This document shows positions 34,390 to 44,455 of a stretch of 64,000 bases of DNA, in pieces. The stretch's first letter is position 1; every line of letters begins with the position of its first letter. Under the pieces are notes generated by a model. It did no database searches. It was not told the origin of the DNA and was given only the letters and a program-made list of their open reading frames with translations. Origin of the DNA: Fibrobacterota bacterium (GTDB lineage Bacteria > Fibrobacterota > Chitinivibrionia > Chitinivibrionales > Chitinispirillaceae); NCBI GenBank assembly GCA_023436205.1, contig JAEZKC010000105.1:1-64000 (forward strand), read 5' to 3'. Made by a program: the position numbers and the translations under genes.

Positions 34390-35424
34390 ATGTCTCACTC
34401 AGCTAAACTCAAAATACCTAAAGAAACGCACAACAAAACTAATTCTGAGGTGATTGCCCCATCTGTTTCGGATGAAATTACACTTTTTGATTTAGTTTTG
34501 ATTATCTGGAAAGGTAAATTTTGTATTGCCATTTGTGCACTACTGACTACTATAGCAGGTGTTATTTATGCATTAACTTCTCCGGAAGTGTTTTCAACAA
34601 GTTCCTATTTTATTACAAAAACAGGTAAAAGCTCAGGAATGAGCAGTTTGGGCCAATTAGCCGCTTTGGCTGGTGTACCTATGGGAAATTCCGGGGCAAT
34701 CGACCCATCAGAGTATTTAGACAAAGTTATACAAGATCAGCAGTTTATCAGCGGGCTATATGAACGGAAATGGCTTTTTAAGGGCGATTCGCTTCCATTG
34801 GAAAAGATATTGGGTGTTGAAAAGGACACTACTTTAGCTAACTGGAGCCATGCTTATTTTATGGCAAAAATTGAGGCTGTACGAAAAGGAAAGTTGTTGT
34901 CAATCGGCAAGGATCCCAAAGTTGGAGTTCTTACATTAAATACTAATATGCCTGACCCAAGACTTGCTTATGATGTAAACAGATATACATTAGATTTTAT
35001 TAGCAATTACATTCGTAATTCAATACAATCACAAGCTAAAGAAAAAAGGTCATTTATTGAAGATCGCCTCAAAGAAGTTAAGATTGATCTTCAGAATGCG
35101 GAAAATAATCTTGCTAAGTTCAAGGAAAGAAACTTAATGAGCAGTTCCCCGCAAGTAATGCTCGAAGAAGGAAGGCTTGTGAGGCAAGTGACAATCAACC
35201 AAGAAATATACTTACAATTTCAAAAACAGTATGAAATGGCAAGAATCGAGGAGTTGGATGATCAACCTCTAATTCAGATAGTTAGAAATCCAGAAGTATC
35301 AATCATGCGTAGTAAACCTAAAAGAACGCAAACTGTCATTTTCTCATTTGTTATTGGAATGGTAATAGGGTTCTTATGTGTATTAGTGCTAAAATATTCT
35401 CCGGTTGTTAAAACAGCAAAATGA
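34390..35424 (+). CDS. Wzz-family chain-length determinant
   Basis: 344 residues from the ATG at 34390 (GAGG seven bases upstream; a TTG six codons earlier is weaker). TM1 lies at about 45-65 and TM2 at about 315-335, with a periplasmic coiled-coil region between (KLKEVKIDLQNAENNLAKF-like heptads). DEITLFDLVLIIWKGK is the usual cytoplasmic lead. No kinase domain follows, unlike the wzc-like protein at 19848, so this is an independent co-polymerase for the Wzy system here. It begins the AT-rich cassette. Confidence 0.87.
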   Translation: MSHSAKLKIPKETHNKTNSEVIAPSVSDEITLFDLVLIIWKGKFCIAICALLTTIAGVIYALTSPEVFSTSSYFITKTGKSSGMSSLGQLAALAGVPMGNSGAIDPSEYLDKVIQDQQFISGLYERKWLFKGDSLPLEKILGVEKDTTLANWSHAYFMAKIEAVRKGKLLSIGKDPKVGVLTLNTNMPDPRLAYDVNRYTLDFISNYIRNSIQSQAKEKRSFIEDRLKEVKIDLQNAENNLAKFKERNLMSSSPQVMLEEGRLVRQVTINQEIYLQFQKQYEMARIEELDDQPLIQIVRNPEVSIMRSKPKRTQTVIFSFVIGMVIGFLCVLVLKYSPVVKTAK

Positions 35425-35463
35425 ACGTAACTTGTTCATTATTAATTATTTAATTTGTGAAAG

Positions 35464-36924
35464 ATGATGGATAACTTAAAACAAAAAACCATTAAGGGTA
35501 TACTATGGGCCATTGGTGAGTTATTCGGACATCACGGAATTGTACTTGTAATCACTATATTTTTGGCAAAAATCCTCGACCCAAAAGATTACGGTTTAGC
35601 TGGAATAATTACCGCTTTTTTTGCAATTATATCGACTGTCATTGAAGGTGGCTTCCGTCAGGTATTAATTCGGAAAAGAGAAGTATCACAAGTAGATTTA
35701 TGTACAGTTTTTTATTTTAATCTTATTGTATCACTCATTTTGTATGGATTGTTATATTTATGTGCTCCTTTGATTGCACTTTTTTTTAAATTACCCCAAT
35801 TAACTCCTCTTGTTAAAGTATTAGGTGTTACTCTCATAATTCAAGCATTTCAGATAATTCAAATTGTTGATTTGTGCAGAAATATGAATTTCAAGGTGCA
35901 GACTTTTATCACTTTGCCTGCTGGTATATGTGCTGGAGGAATTGCCATAGTTTTAGCCTATAATGGTTTTGGCGTTTGGAGCTTAGTTATCCAAATCATT
36001 GCTTCTAATTTGATCACGACAATTTTATATTGGCTGCTCAATTCGTGGCGCCCCACTTTAGTGTTTAGCTGGCCTGCATTTTCAGAGCTTTTTTCAAGCA
36101 GTATCAAATTCTTAGTTTCTGCAGTTTTAGATTCATTGTTGAAGAATTTGTATTCTCTGATCATTGGGCGATATTTCGCTGTGCACCAGCTTGGGTATTA
36201 TTCTTTTTCCGACAAAATCCAAAAAATGTCTTCAAATAAAATAGTTCAAGCCATTCAGAAGGTATCATATTCAACATTTTCAAAAATTCAAGATGACCGA
36301 AAACGTTTATTGTCAGGTTATAAAACGGTAATACAAAATACTGTTGCAGTTATCTTTCCGTTTATGGTTTTTATTATAGTTATGGCGGATCCGCTTTTTA
36401 AAATGTTCCTTAATGAAAAATGGTTGCCTGCGATTCCATATTTAAGGATTCTTTGTTTTGTTGGGGCTATGTTTCCTCTAAATTCAATAAATCTTAATAT
36501 CATACAAGTTAAAGGGAAACCCACTCAATTTTTATGGCTTAAAATTATTAAGTTTGGAAGCTTTCTATTAATGTCTCTTGTTCTTGTGCATTTTGGAATG
36601 TTGGTTCTTCTATTAGGGCAGGCTGTGCATTCTGTCTTCATGTTTATACTAATCAGCTATTTCAATAAGCCAATTTTAAACTATACACTTTGGCAACAGA
36701 TCAAGGATATCATGCCGATCACAGCATCTTCTATTATAATGGGAATTACCTTGCATTCTTTTCAGAGTATATCGGTTTTCCCACAAGGGGTCCAACTTTT
36801 AGTTTTATCCCTACTGGCTATGGTCGTCTACTCAGCCACATGTCTGTTGTTACGAGTCAGTGCATTTAATTCGTTCTATTTTATGATCGGAAGCCGTTTA
36901 AATTTCAATTTGAATAAAAAGTAA
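35464..36924 (+). CDS. wzx: Wzx-type lipid-linked oligosaccharide flippase (MOP superfamily)
   Basis: 486 residues with 12 or more predicted membrane segments. The opening (GILWAIGELFGHHGIVLVIT, then LAKILDPKDYGLAGI) is characteristic of the WzxC/MOP branch. It moves undecaprenyl-linked repeat units across the inner membrane. The start is the first of two adjacent ATGs, with no strong ribosome site. It follows wzz by 39 bases. Together with wzz and wzy it makes this a Wzx/Wzy-dependent pathway. Confidence 0.92.
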   Translation: MMDNLKQKTIKGILWAIGELFGHHGIVLVITIFLAKILDPKDYGLAGIITAFFAIISTVIEGGFRQVLIRKREVSQVDLCTVFYFNLIVSLILYGLLYLCAPLIALFFKLPQLTPLVKVLGVTLIIQAFQIIQIVDLCRNMNFKVQTFITLPAGICAGGIAIVLAYNGFGVWSLVIQIIASNLITTILYWLLNSWRPTLVFSWPAFSELFSSSIKFLVSAVLDSLLKNLYSLIIGRYFAVHQLGYYSFSDKIQKMSSNKIVQAIQKVSYSTFSKIQDDRKRLLSGYKTVIQNTVAVIFPFMVFIIVMADPLFKMFLNEKWLPAIPYLRILCFVGAMFPLNSINLNIIQVKGKPTQFLWLKIIKFGSFLLMSLVLVHFGMLVLLLGQAVHSVFMFILISYFNKPILNYTLWQQIKDIMPITASSIIMGITLHSFQSISVFPQGVQLLVLSLLAMVVYSATCLLLRVSAFNSFYFMIGSRLNFNLNKK

Positions 36925-36940
36925 AGTCGAGGTAGTTTTT

Positions 36941-38098
36941 TTGAAATCCTTTTTACATTCTATACTTTTAATGGTTCAGTGCCTTATTATCGCTGGTATA
37001 TCATACATTGTTCCCAAAAAGAAGGGGTATGCTGCATTTATATATCAGAGGCCAGGGGGGGCAAATGGCCGATTTGAAGGTAATCTTAAATACTTGTTCA
37101 AGTATATTGTTTCGCAAAAGGATTCTATAATAAATCCCGTTTGGCTGACCAATAATCCACAAACATTTTCAATGTTGCAAAAAGCCAGTTATCCTGTTCG
37201 TGACTATAAAAATCTATTGTTTAGTATTTTGACTCCAGAATATGTGTTCATTGATTCCACGGAACCTATGCTTCCTTGGGGGAAATTTCAGATTTTTCAA
37301 CTTTGGCATGGAACCGGATTTAAAAATATTTTGTTGAAAAGTGGAAAAAAGAAACAATTCCTTATTCATTATTTAAGGAAAAGAGCATTCTCTAAATACA
37401 GATTAATTGTTGCATCATCACAAGAAGATAAAGAACGCAAAATTGCGAGCTTTGGTAATAAAAATGTTGTTATTACAGGGTCTCCCCGAAATGATTTATT
37501 CTATGACTCAGAATTTGACGTGCAGAGCTTTAAAAAAAAAATCGGCATCGATTCATGCACAATCATTTACCTGTACGCGCCTACTTACCGTAACGATACT
37601 AGTGAAACACCCTTTTCAGAAGAATTTTTCACTCGAGCTCAAAAATTGATGTTTGAAAGTAACAGCATTTTATTAATTAAAAAACACCCAAATGATAAAC
37701 GATGTAATATGGCTGGTAAGTATCCGCACATTCGGGATATTACTCACGACATTGAGGATGTTCAAGAACTCTTAGCAATTACAGATGTTCTTATTACTGA
37801 TTATAGTGGAATATCAACTGATTTTGCGATCACGAATAGGCCCATTCTCTTTTATTTTTATGATGAAAATGAATTTATTAGAAAATCCAGAGATTTCCAT
37901 TATAATTTAAATAGTATACTGCCAGGTCCTATCATTGAAAATGAATGGGATCTTCTTGAAAAGATGTTTGATTTATCATGGTTTGAAAATCCGTCTTATT
38001 TTAGAAAATACGATGACTTTCGCAAAGTATTCCAAGTGTATAATGACGGCCTCTCCAGTGAAAGGGTATACAAATGGTTAAAGAGAAAAACAAGATAA
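36941..38098 (+). CDS. CDP-glycerol glycerophosphotransferase-family protein (TagB/TagF-like)
   Basis: 385 residues. After a membrane-associated N-terminus (about 1-22), the family motifs are FQLWHGTGFKNI near 120, VITGSPRNDLF near 178, YAPTYRND near 205 and LITDYSGISTDFA near 283, ending in FYFYDENEF. In Gram-positive teichoic acid synthesis these enzymes transfer glycerol-phosphate from CDP-glycerol. The next gene makes CDP-glycerol and overlaps by 25 bases, so a glycerol-phosphate decoration or backbone in the polymer is likely. TTG start after GAGGTAG. Confidence 0.9.
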   Translation: MKSFLHSILLMVQCLIIAGISYIVPKKKGYAAFIYQRPGGANGRFEGNLKYLFKYIVSQKDSIINPVWLTNNPQTFSMLQKASYPVRDYKNLLFSILTPEYVFIDSTEPMLPWGKFQIFQLWHGTGFKNILLKSGKKKQFLIHYLRKRAFSKYRLIVASSQEDKERKIASFGNKNVVITGSPRNDLFYDSEFDVQSFKKKIGIDSCTIIYLYAPTYRNDTSETPFSEEFFTRAQKLMFESNSILLIKKHPNDKRCNMAGKYPHIRDITHDIEDVQELLAITDVLITDYSGISTDFAITNRPILFYFYDENEFIRKSRDFHYNLNSILPGPIIENEWDLLEKMFDLSWFENPSYFRKYDDFRKVFQVYNDGLSSERVYKWLKRKTR

Positions 38099-38529
38099 TT
38101 GGATACACAAAAGGTGTTTTCGATTTATTTCACATAGGTCATTTAAACATCTTAAAAGCAGCAAAGTCAATGTGCGATGAGCTTATTGTTGGTGTTACTA
38201 CAGATGAACTTGCAATTACCCGAAAAAATAAAAAGCCTGTAATTGAATTTTCAGAACGTATTGAAATTATTAGAAGTTTGAGATACGTGGATCGTGCAAT
38301 TCCACAGGAAAAAATGGATGAGTTATCTGATTGGCACAATCTACATTTCAATAAACTGTTTGTCGGTGATGATTGGAAAGGCACAGACCGATGGATACAT
38401 TTGGAAAGAGATTTATCTAATTATAATGTTGAAATAGTTTATTTGCCTTATACACAAAAAACATCCAGTACAAAATTGACTAAAGTAATAGAAATTATGC
38501 TTGAAACTGCTTCAGGTGCAGCTATATGA
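38074..38529 (+). CDS. tagD: Glycerol-3-phosphate cytidylyltransferase
   Basis: 151 residues, the usual length. Nucleotidyltransferase motifs are GVFDLFHIGHL (HxGH), VGVTTDEL, and the C-terminal RTEGISTT-like segment as TQKTSSTKL. It forms CDP-glycerol from CTP and glycerol 3-phosphate, feeding the transferase whose gene it overlaps. It ends with an ATGA overlap into the next gene. Confidence 0.9.
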   Translation: MVKEKNKIIGYTKGVFDLFHIGHLNILKAAKSMCDELIVGVTTDELAITRKNKKPVIEFSERIEIIRSLRYVDRAIPQEKMDELSDWHNLHFNKLFVGDDWKGTDRWIHLERDLSNYNVEIVYLPYTQKTSSTKLTKVIEIMLETASGAAI

Positions 38530-39794
38530 GTCTATCAGTGAAGTCAAAGATATCAAATTATTTATATTTCGGATACATTCCACCCGAGAATATCTTTGAC
38601 AATCTATTTGAAAATCTTGAACCGGATAATACGGCAGATTACAGTCCGATAACAGCCGGGAAACTATTTGATAGTATTTTTAACGACATTCTTGACAATT
38701 CCCATTCTTCTACTCATATAATACCCCTTAGTGCTGGATATGATAGTAGGGCGATTCTCGCGGCATTGTTGCAGAGAGTTAGCTGCAAAGAGATCAAATC
38801 TATTAGTTATGGACAGCCAGGTCTTCTCGATTATGATATCGCAAAATCAATAGCTTCCACCGTTGGGATAGAACATACACAGATCGACTTGAGGCAGGTT
38901 GATTTTTCTTGGCCAGACCTGTTAAATGCAGTCAAACGTGCTCCTTGGACATATGTGCCAGATAATTACTTTAATTATATCTGCAGAGAACGGATATCTA
39001 CTTCTTCGGATTCCGTCTGGATTGGTTTTTTAGGTGATGTGCTTGCAGGTAACCATGTACAGAATGTTGAGACAGATATTCTCAATTCTAGAGTTAAATT
39101 TATTAATGGGCAGAGAAAAGTTAAATCATTTAAGTTTTCAAAGCCTACACATACGCCTGGCCCAGGGATGAACCCATTGCCTAATTGTGATGACTATTTC
39201 GATATTGGAATTCGCCAAACATCATGTGTCGGGTCTATCGTTTTGCCATTGGTAAAATGGGACAACTGGGGCGTTTTTGCGGGCAACTGTCAAAGTGGGG
39301 CTAAAGTGATTACCCCTTTTGCTGATCGAAATTGGGCAAGATATTGGCTCAATGCTCCTATCGAAGCCAGAAGACATGAAAAATTATTTTTGAATATGCT
39401 GTATGGAAAATTTCCAAAATTGTTCGAATTACCATCGAAACACACTTTGGGGGCGAACAATAAGAAAAGTATTAGGTATTTGGCAACAAAATTTTCGGTT
39501 GTCGCCTCGATATGGTTATCCAAAAAACTACCTCTATTAAGTGGCGGCCATAGAAAGATGCACAATTACCTTGATTTTAATGAAATGTTTCGCACAAGAA
39601 AGGATTACCAACAGACTGCATTGTATGCTTTTGAGTATCTGAATAAGTATGATATTTCCGACATAATTGATATTAGAAAGATATGGAATAAACACATATC
39701 CGGAAAACAGAACTGTTCTGATGCAATTCTGACCTTGATTGGACTTGCTGCAAACCTGTCGGTAGAAGAATCGGAAGGTTACATTGAGAACTAA
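38526..39794 (+). CDS. Asparagine-synthase-like ATP-dependent amidotransferase, no glutaminase domain
   Basis: 422 residues. The PP-loop is PLSAGYDSRAI near 70, with SGGxDS altered to SAGYDS, followed by SISYGQPGLLDYD. No N-terminal Cys-containing glutaminase domain is present, so it must use free ammonia, another glutamine partner, or another nucleophile. In surface-polysaccharide loci such proteins may amidate uronic acids; with tviB making a uronic sugar, that fits here but is an inference. The start ATGAG overlaps the tagD stop. Confidence 0.8.
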   Translation: MSLSVKSKISNYLYFGYIPPENIFDNLFENLEPDNTADYSPITAGKLFDSIFNDILDNSHSSTHIIPLSAGYDSRAILAALLQRVSCKEIKSISYGQPGLLDYDIAKSIASTVGIEHTQIDLRQVDFSWPDLLNAVKRAPWTYVPDNYFNYICRERISTSSDSVWIGFLGDVLAGNHVQNVETDILNSRVKFINGQRKVKSFKFSKPTHTPGPGMNPLPNCDDYFDIGIRQTSCVGSIVLPLVKWDNWGVFAGNCQSGAKVITPFADRNWARYWLNAPIEARRHEKLFLNMLYGKFPKLFELPSKHTLGANNKKSIRYLATKFSVVASIWLSKKLPLLSGGHRKMHNYLDFNEMFRTRKDYQQTALYAFEYLNKYDISDIIDIRKIWNKHISGKQNCSDAILTLIGLAANLSVEESEGYIEN

Positions 39795-40890
39795 TAAAAA
39801 CAAGATGCTATATATTTCTGCTTCCATGATACCCTCTGAGAAGGCGAATGCTGTACATGTAATAAGAATGTGTGATGCATTTGCAGAAATAGGTTTTGAT
39901 GTCATGTTGCTATGTAAGACTATGGGTAAAAGAGAACAGATAAATGAATATTATGGAGTATCAGACCGAGTAAAATTAAAAAACATTCCGATCCCTTTCC
40001 GTGGCTTTTTCCTTCTCTTGTATGGTTTCATTGCCGCTTTATATACAGTTTTGTATCGTGCTGATGTTGTGTATTCACGCAATTTATTTGCCTCGTTTTT
40101 TTTAGTTTTCATGGGTGCTCGTCACCATTTCGAGATACACCACATATCCGGTAATAAAGTAATTAAATCACTTATTAAAATCGTATGTCAAAAACTTGCA
40201 GGTAAAATAATTGTAATTACCCCTAAGTTAGCTGAGGATCTATCCCTATTTTTCGATATTGATAAAGATAAGATTCTCATATGTTCTGATGCGGCTTCAC
40301 CTAACCAGTATGCCTTCAATACATCGATTAAAGAAAATATGGTGGTGTATACAGGTAGTCTATATAAAGGGAAGGGTATAGAAACAATTCTTAAGGTCGC
40401 CAACAGGCTTCCACTGGTTAAGTTTGCAATTGCGGGTGGTCCAACCAGATACTGGGGTGATTTTTATCGGGACTTGAGTTCTGAGAATGTCACATATCTT
40501 GGATGGCTGAAATCAGAAGATATCAAAAAGTTACAAAGTTCGGCTTCAATACTTCTACTTCCCAATTCGCCGGATGTGTTTACAAACGATGGCAAGGATA
40601 ATATTGGAAAATATACTTCTCCATTGAAATTGTTTGAATACATGGCATCAGGTCGCCCTATTATTGCTTCAAGTATAGAAGCGTACTCATACATTTTTGC
40701 AAATACTGATCCTTTGGCCGTCCTGGTTCCACCTGATAGTATAGATGATTGGGAAAAAAGTATCAATTCGTTGATCAGCAATCACAGTTTACAAGAAGTC
40801 TTAGCTCGCAATGCATACTCGCTTTTCCTCAAACAGTTTACATGGGTTGGCCGTGCAAAAAATATTATTGCGCAAATTAGTGTTCGATGA
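39784..40890 (+). CDS. Glycosyltransferase family 4
   Basis: 368 residues, GT-B fold. The N-terminal domain has MIPSEKANAVHVIRMCDAF. The C-terminal domain has VVYTGSLYKGKGIETILKV near 185, LGWLKSEDIKKL near 238 and the donor-site pattern SPLKLFEYMASGRPIIAS near 278. It adds one sugar of the repeat unit; the sugar is unknown. I keep the TTG at 39784 (GAAGG upstream); an ATG seven codons later is possible. Confidence 0.88.
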   Translation: MRTNKNKMLYISASMIPSEKANAVHVIRMCDAFAEIGFDVMLLCKTMGKREQINEYYGVSDRVKLKNIPIPFRGFFLLLYGFIAALYTVLYRADVVYSRNLFASFFLVFMGARHHFEIHHISGNKVIKSLIKIVCQKLAGKIIVITPKLAEDLSLFFDIDKDKILICSDAASPNQYAFNTSIKENMVVYTGSLYKGKGIETILKVANRLPLVKFAIAGGPTRYWGDFYRDLSSENVTYLGWLKSEDIKKLQSSASILLLPNSPDVFTNDGKDNIGKYTSPLKLFEYMASGRPIIASSIEAYSYIFANTDPLAVLVPPDSIDDWEKSINSLISNHSLQEVLARNAYSLFLKQFTWVGRAKNIIAQISVR

Positions 40891-42130
40891 TTTTGCTAAA
40901 ATTATTCTAGCATCATTATTTGCGATTTTTTTTATGCGGCCTAAAGTGAATTTAAATTTGTTAGGTCCATTTAGTAGTTTGGAATTAATAGTCTATGTGA
41001 CTGGAATACTTTTTTCATTTTTCATGCAGGCAAACACCAAACAGTTAAAATTCATCACATACTTCTTGCCTGCGATTTGTTATGTTGGGTTGATTTTTGT
41101 TTTTTCTGATCACAGTGACATTGAGGGAATTAGAAGAATATTCCGTACTAGTATGGATGTGTTATTGTGTATAATGATGATAGAACTTTTACACAGTTAT
41201 TATCAAAGTAGAATAATCGAAATTGTAATAACTGTCATTGTTGTCAGCAGTTTAGTTCAAGCTATAGCAATGTATGGCGAGTTTTTTAATGAAGGAATAA
41301 GGACATTTTTACGAGTTGCATTTGTAAAAAATCAACAAGGACTGTTAACTGAAAGAGCTACAGGTTTTCAGTTGTTTGGTGGAGATAGTTTGTCAATGAA
41401 TCAAGCTCTTGGAGCAGTGATCGCTCTTTTTGCATATTACCGTTCAATAGGAATAAAAAGGGTTTTTTTCTTAATCATCGCAATAATTATAATTGGTTCA
41501 AGCTTGTTTGCCGGGCGTACTGGCTTATTACTGTTTTGTTTAGCATTTTTTTCATACGAAATCTACTTGTTTATTGTGAGAAGAGAGCATATTCGTGCGT
41601 TGATCATATTGGCGATTTTCGCGTCTTCATCCTTTCTGTTATTACCCTTTTTAATAGAATCATCCCTTGATGTAAGTAGAGGATACCAAAACCCAATCAC
41701 ACGAGCATTGCAACCATTCAGACTGTACTATTACAACAACACTATTGAAACTACATCAACCAATAGACTTTCTGAAATGTTTTTTATTCCCGATAATAGC
41801 ACTAGGCTTATCTTTGGCAATTCTCAATATGGAAGAGAGGGAAGTGAAAAAGTCAAAACTGACGTGGGGTATATTCGATTTATTTTTGGAATGGGTATAT
41901 TAGGCTTAGCTTTTTCAATGATACCGTTTTTAATGTTGCTGCTTAACTCATTAAAAAAAATTGATATTGAGCTGATTATTCTGCTGTTTTTTGGCTTAAT
42001 AGGGAATGTTAAGATAATTTACTTATTCTCTGGGCCCTATATAGTCACTCTATTTATGTTTCACCTATCCAAACTTTACGAAACTAAACACAATGTTTTA
42101 CTTGGAGTAAGTTCTAAAAACATGGAATAG
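40880..42130 (+). CDS. wzy: O-antigen polymerase-like integral membrane protein (Wzy)
   Basis: About 416 residues with ten or so hydrophobic segments and a large loop (about 255-325) between later helices, the architecture of Wzy/O-antigen ligase proteins. VALFA...AGRTGLLLF in the middle resembles the common GSRTG region. No other polymerase candidate exists in the locus. The frame is open back to an ATG at 40811, which would overlap the previous gene by 80 bases; the GTG at 40880 overlaps by 11 and starts just before the first helix. The start is uncertain. Confidence 0.78.
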   Translation: MFDDFAKIILASLFAIFFMRPKVNLNLLGPFSSLELIVYVTGILFSFFMQANTKQLKFITYFLPAICYVGLIFVFSDHSDIEGIRRIFRTSMDVLLCIMMIELLHSYYQSRIIEIVITVIVVSSLVQAIAMYGEFFNEGIRTFLRVAFVKNQQGLLTERATGFQLFGGDSLSMNQALGAVIALFAYYRSIGIKRVFFLIIAIIIIGSSLFAGRTGLLLFCLAFFSYEIYLFIVRREHIRALIILAIFASSSFLLLPFLIESSLDVSRGYQNPITRALQPFRLYYYNNTIETTSTNRLSEMFFIPDNSTRLIFGNSQYGREGSEKVKTDVGYIRFIFGMGILGLAFSMIPFLMLLLNSLKKIDIELIILLFFGLIGNVKIIYLFSGPYIVTLFMFHLSKLYETKHNVLLGVSSKNME

Positions 42131-42161
42131 TGCAGCTTGACTAATCAGGAAAGGGTAATGA

Positions 42162-43208
42162 GTGATTAACAAAACTCGCATATTACTTATTGGATCTCTT
42201 CCTCCACCTTACGGAGGAACTACTGTTTCTTTTAAACATCTCTTTGAAATACTACATACAAATAAATCTTTTAATGTTCAAGTTCTGGATACAATTGGCA
42301 TAAGAGGAGATTTAATCAACGGTTTTGGAAAACTTATAGTATTATTGTTCAAACTGATAAGGAATATCAGAAAGTCAGATATAATTAGCATGCATCTCAA
42401 TGACCTGCCATTTGCTTATTTGGGAGTGGTCATTTTAGTTTTATCCAAAATCTACAAGAAGCCTTTGATTGTGAGAAAATTTGGTGGAAACAGCTTTCAG
42501 TTAGGATTTATAGGCAATTATGCAGCATTTCTTGTAATGAAACATTCTGATATCGTATTATTGCAAACAAAATCGCTCGTAAGACAAGCACAAAATAGAG
42601 GACTTAAGAACATCAGATGGTATGCAACTAGTAGGCCTAGACCAAAATCACAAACCAATACTAAAACTGAAATCAATAAAGGTTGTTCTAAGTTTGTTTA
42701 TATCGGACATGTAAAAAAAGAAAAAGGCATTTTAGAGTTATTGGAAGCCTCTGAACGTTTTTCACAAAATATCAATGTTGATGTATATGGTCCATTTTCT
42801 ACAGATCTGGATTTGCGATGTTTTAGTAATTCAAAGACTGTTAATTATTGCGGCATACTCTGTCCAGAAGATGTGATAACCACTTTACAGAGGTATGACG
42901 CATTCGTATTCCCTACTTATAACCGTAAAGAAGGGTATTCAGGGGCAATAATTGAAGCATATTTTGCTGGATTACCCGTTATCTGTACAGACTGGCAGGC
43001 TTTACCAGAAATAGTAGACGAAAACACAGGAATACTTGTTCCTCCAAAAAATTCTGAAGCATTATATCAGGCTATGAAAAAAATGTGTGAAGATGTCAAT
43101 TTATATGTAAAACTTAGAAAAGGTGCGCTTGAAAGATCTATTCAGTTTGATTCCGAATTTTGGGCGAATGAATTTGGCAAGTACTGTCTAGAGCTACAAA
43201 TGAAATAG
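42162..43208 (+). CDS. Glycosyltransferase family 4
   Basis: 348 residues. It starts ILLIGSLPPPYGGTTVSF, a frequent GT4 lead. The C-terminal domain has FVYIGHVKKEKGILELLEA near 180, then FPTYNRKEGYSGAIIEAYFA near 250, giving the E-x7-E donor motif. It probably acts on the same repeat unit as the gene at 39784. GTG start with AGGAAAGGG upstream. Confidence 0.87.
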   Translation: MINKTRILLIGSLPPPYGGTTVSFKHLFEILHTNKSFNVQVLDTIGIRGDLINGFGKLIVLLFKLIRNIRKSDIISMHLNDLPFAYLGVVILVLSKIYKKPLIVRKFGGNSFQLGFIGNYAAFLVMKHSDIVLLQTKSLVRQAQNRGLKNIRWYATSRPRPKSQTNTKTEINKGCSKFVYIGHVKKEKGILELLEASERFSQNINVDVYGPFSTDLDLRCFSNSKTVNYCGILCPEDVITTLQRYDAFVFPTYNRKEGYSGAIIEAYFAGLPVICTDWQALPEIVDENTGILVPPKNSEALYQAMKKMCEDVNLYVKLRKGALERSIQFDSEFWANEFGKYCLELQMK

Positions 43209-43240
43209 AATCACATTAACTGTTGAAGGAATTTGATTGC

Positions 43241-44428
43241 ATGGAAAACAACCAAATAAAAGTTATGTCCGTTATTGGGGCTAGGCCAAATTTTATTAAG
43301 ATATCTCCATTTATCAAAGCTGTTGACGCTTACAATAATTCTAGCCCCAGTAACTACATGGAGATAAAACATACAATCGTACATACCGGGCAACATTATG
43401 ACGAAAAGATGTCGGGCAACTTTTTTAAAGATCTTGGAATAAAAACACCAGATGTTAACCTTGGCATCGGTTCCGGTTCCCATGCCGAGCAAGTCGGTAA
43501 AACCATGATAGCTTTTGAAAAAATTCTTCATACAATGAAGCCTGATTGGGTTGTTTTAGTTGGTGACGTAAACGCCACATGTGCGTGCTCAATTACCGCA
43601 AAAAAGGAACAAATTAAAGTAGCTCATATAGAAGCTGGTTTGCGTTCGGGAGATATGTCAATGCCAGAAGAAATAAACCGACTAGTTACAGATCGCCTTG
43701 CTGATTTGCTCTTGACACCAGATCGAATTTCAAACGAAAATCTGTATAGAGAAGGAATAGCGACTGATAAAGTCAAATTTGTTGGTAATATCATGATTGA
43801 TACTCTAGAAAACTACAGAGCCGCAGCTAAATCTCTTAATCCAAATGAAATTGTTAATAAGGCTCTTATTGATGGACAGACCTTTTCCAAAAATTTAGCA
43901 TCAGATCCCTATGGAGTCATTACTCTTCACCGACCGTCTAATGTTGATGAACCAAGTACCATCATTAAAATTGTTCAATTCCTTATAGATGAAGCATCTC
44001 TAAAGTTACCTTTAATTTGGCCGATTCACCCGAGAACGCGTAAACAACTTGAAAAATTGGGTCTGTTTTCACAACTTTTAAAGGAAAATCGGCTCATTAT
44101 TGTGGAGCCTCTTGGTTACTTGCAGATGTTGTGTTTAAATATGACGGCGAAAATAATTCTGACCGACAGTGGTGGGCTGCAGGAAGAATGTTGTGTTCTA
44201 GGAACACCTTGCTTGACTTTAAGGTGGAATACAGAGCGTCCTATCACACTAAAAGAACATGGTGGCGCCAGTGTTCTTGTGGGTAATGATATTGGTAGTA
44301 TAAGAAGAGAGTTTTTTGATACATTGGCACAGGAACGTAAACCTCAACGACCAGTACTTTGGGATGGGCATACTGCCGAACGTATAGTCGAGTGCCTTAT
44401 TGAATACACTGTTAGAAAGAAACCATAA
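43241..44428 (+). CDS. wecB: UDP-N-acetylglucosamine 2-epimerase, non-hydrolysing
   Basis: 395 residues from the ATG at 43241. Motifs are SVIGARPNFIKISP at the start, HTGQHYDEKM near 52, EAGLRSGDMSMPEE near 138, HRPSNVD near 230, and LTDSGGLQEE with GTPCLTLRWNTERP near 310-330. It converts UDP-GlcNAc to UDP-ManNAc. Combined with the dehydrogenase at 32910, a ManNAcA-type or related uronic sugar is possible. It is the last AT-rich gene of the cassette. Confidence 0.93.
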   Translation: MENNQIKVMSVIGARPNFIKISPFIKAVDAYNNSSPSNYMEIKHTIVHTGQHYDEKMSGNFFKDLGIKTPDVNLGIGSGSHAEQVGKTMIAFEKILHTMKPDWVVLVGDVNATCACSITAKKEQIKVAHIEAGLRSGDMSMPEEINRLVTDRLADLLLTPDRISNENLYREGIATDKVKFVGNIMIDTLENYRAAAKSLNPNEIVNKALIDGQTFSKNLASDPYGVITLHRPSNVDEPSTIIKIVQFLIDEASLKLPLIWPIHPRTRKQLEKLGLFSQLLKENRLIIVEPLGYLQMLCLNMTAKIILTDSGGLQEECCVLGTPCLTLRWNTERPITLKEHGGASVLVGNDIGSIRREFFDTLAQERKPQRPVLWDGHTAERIVECLIEYTVRKKP

Positions 44429-44455
44429 CTTGTTAACATTCATAAGTAGGTTTAA

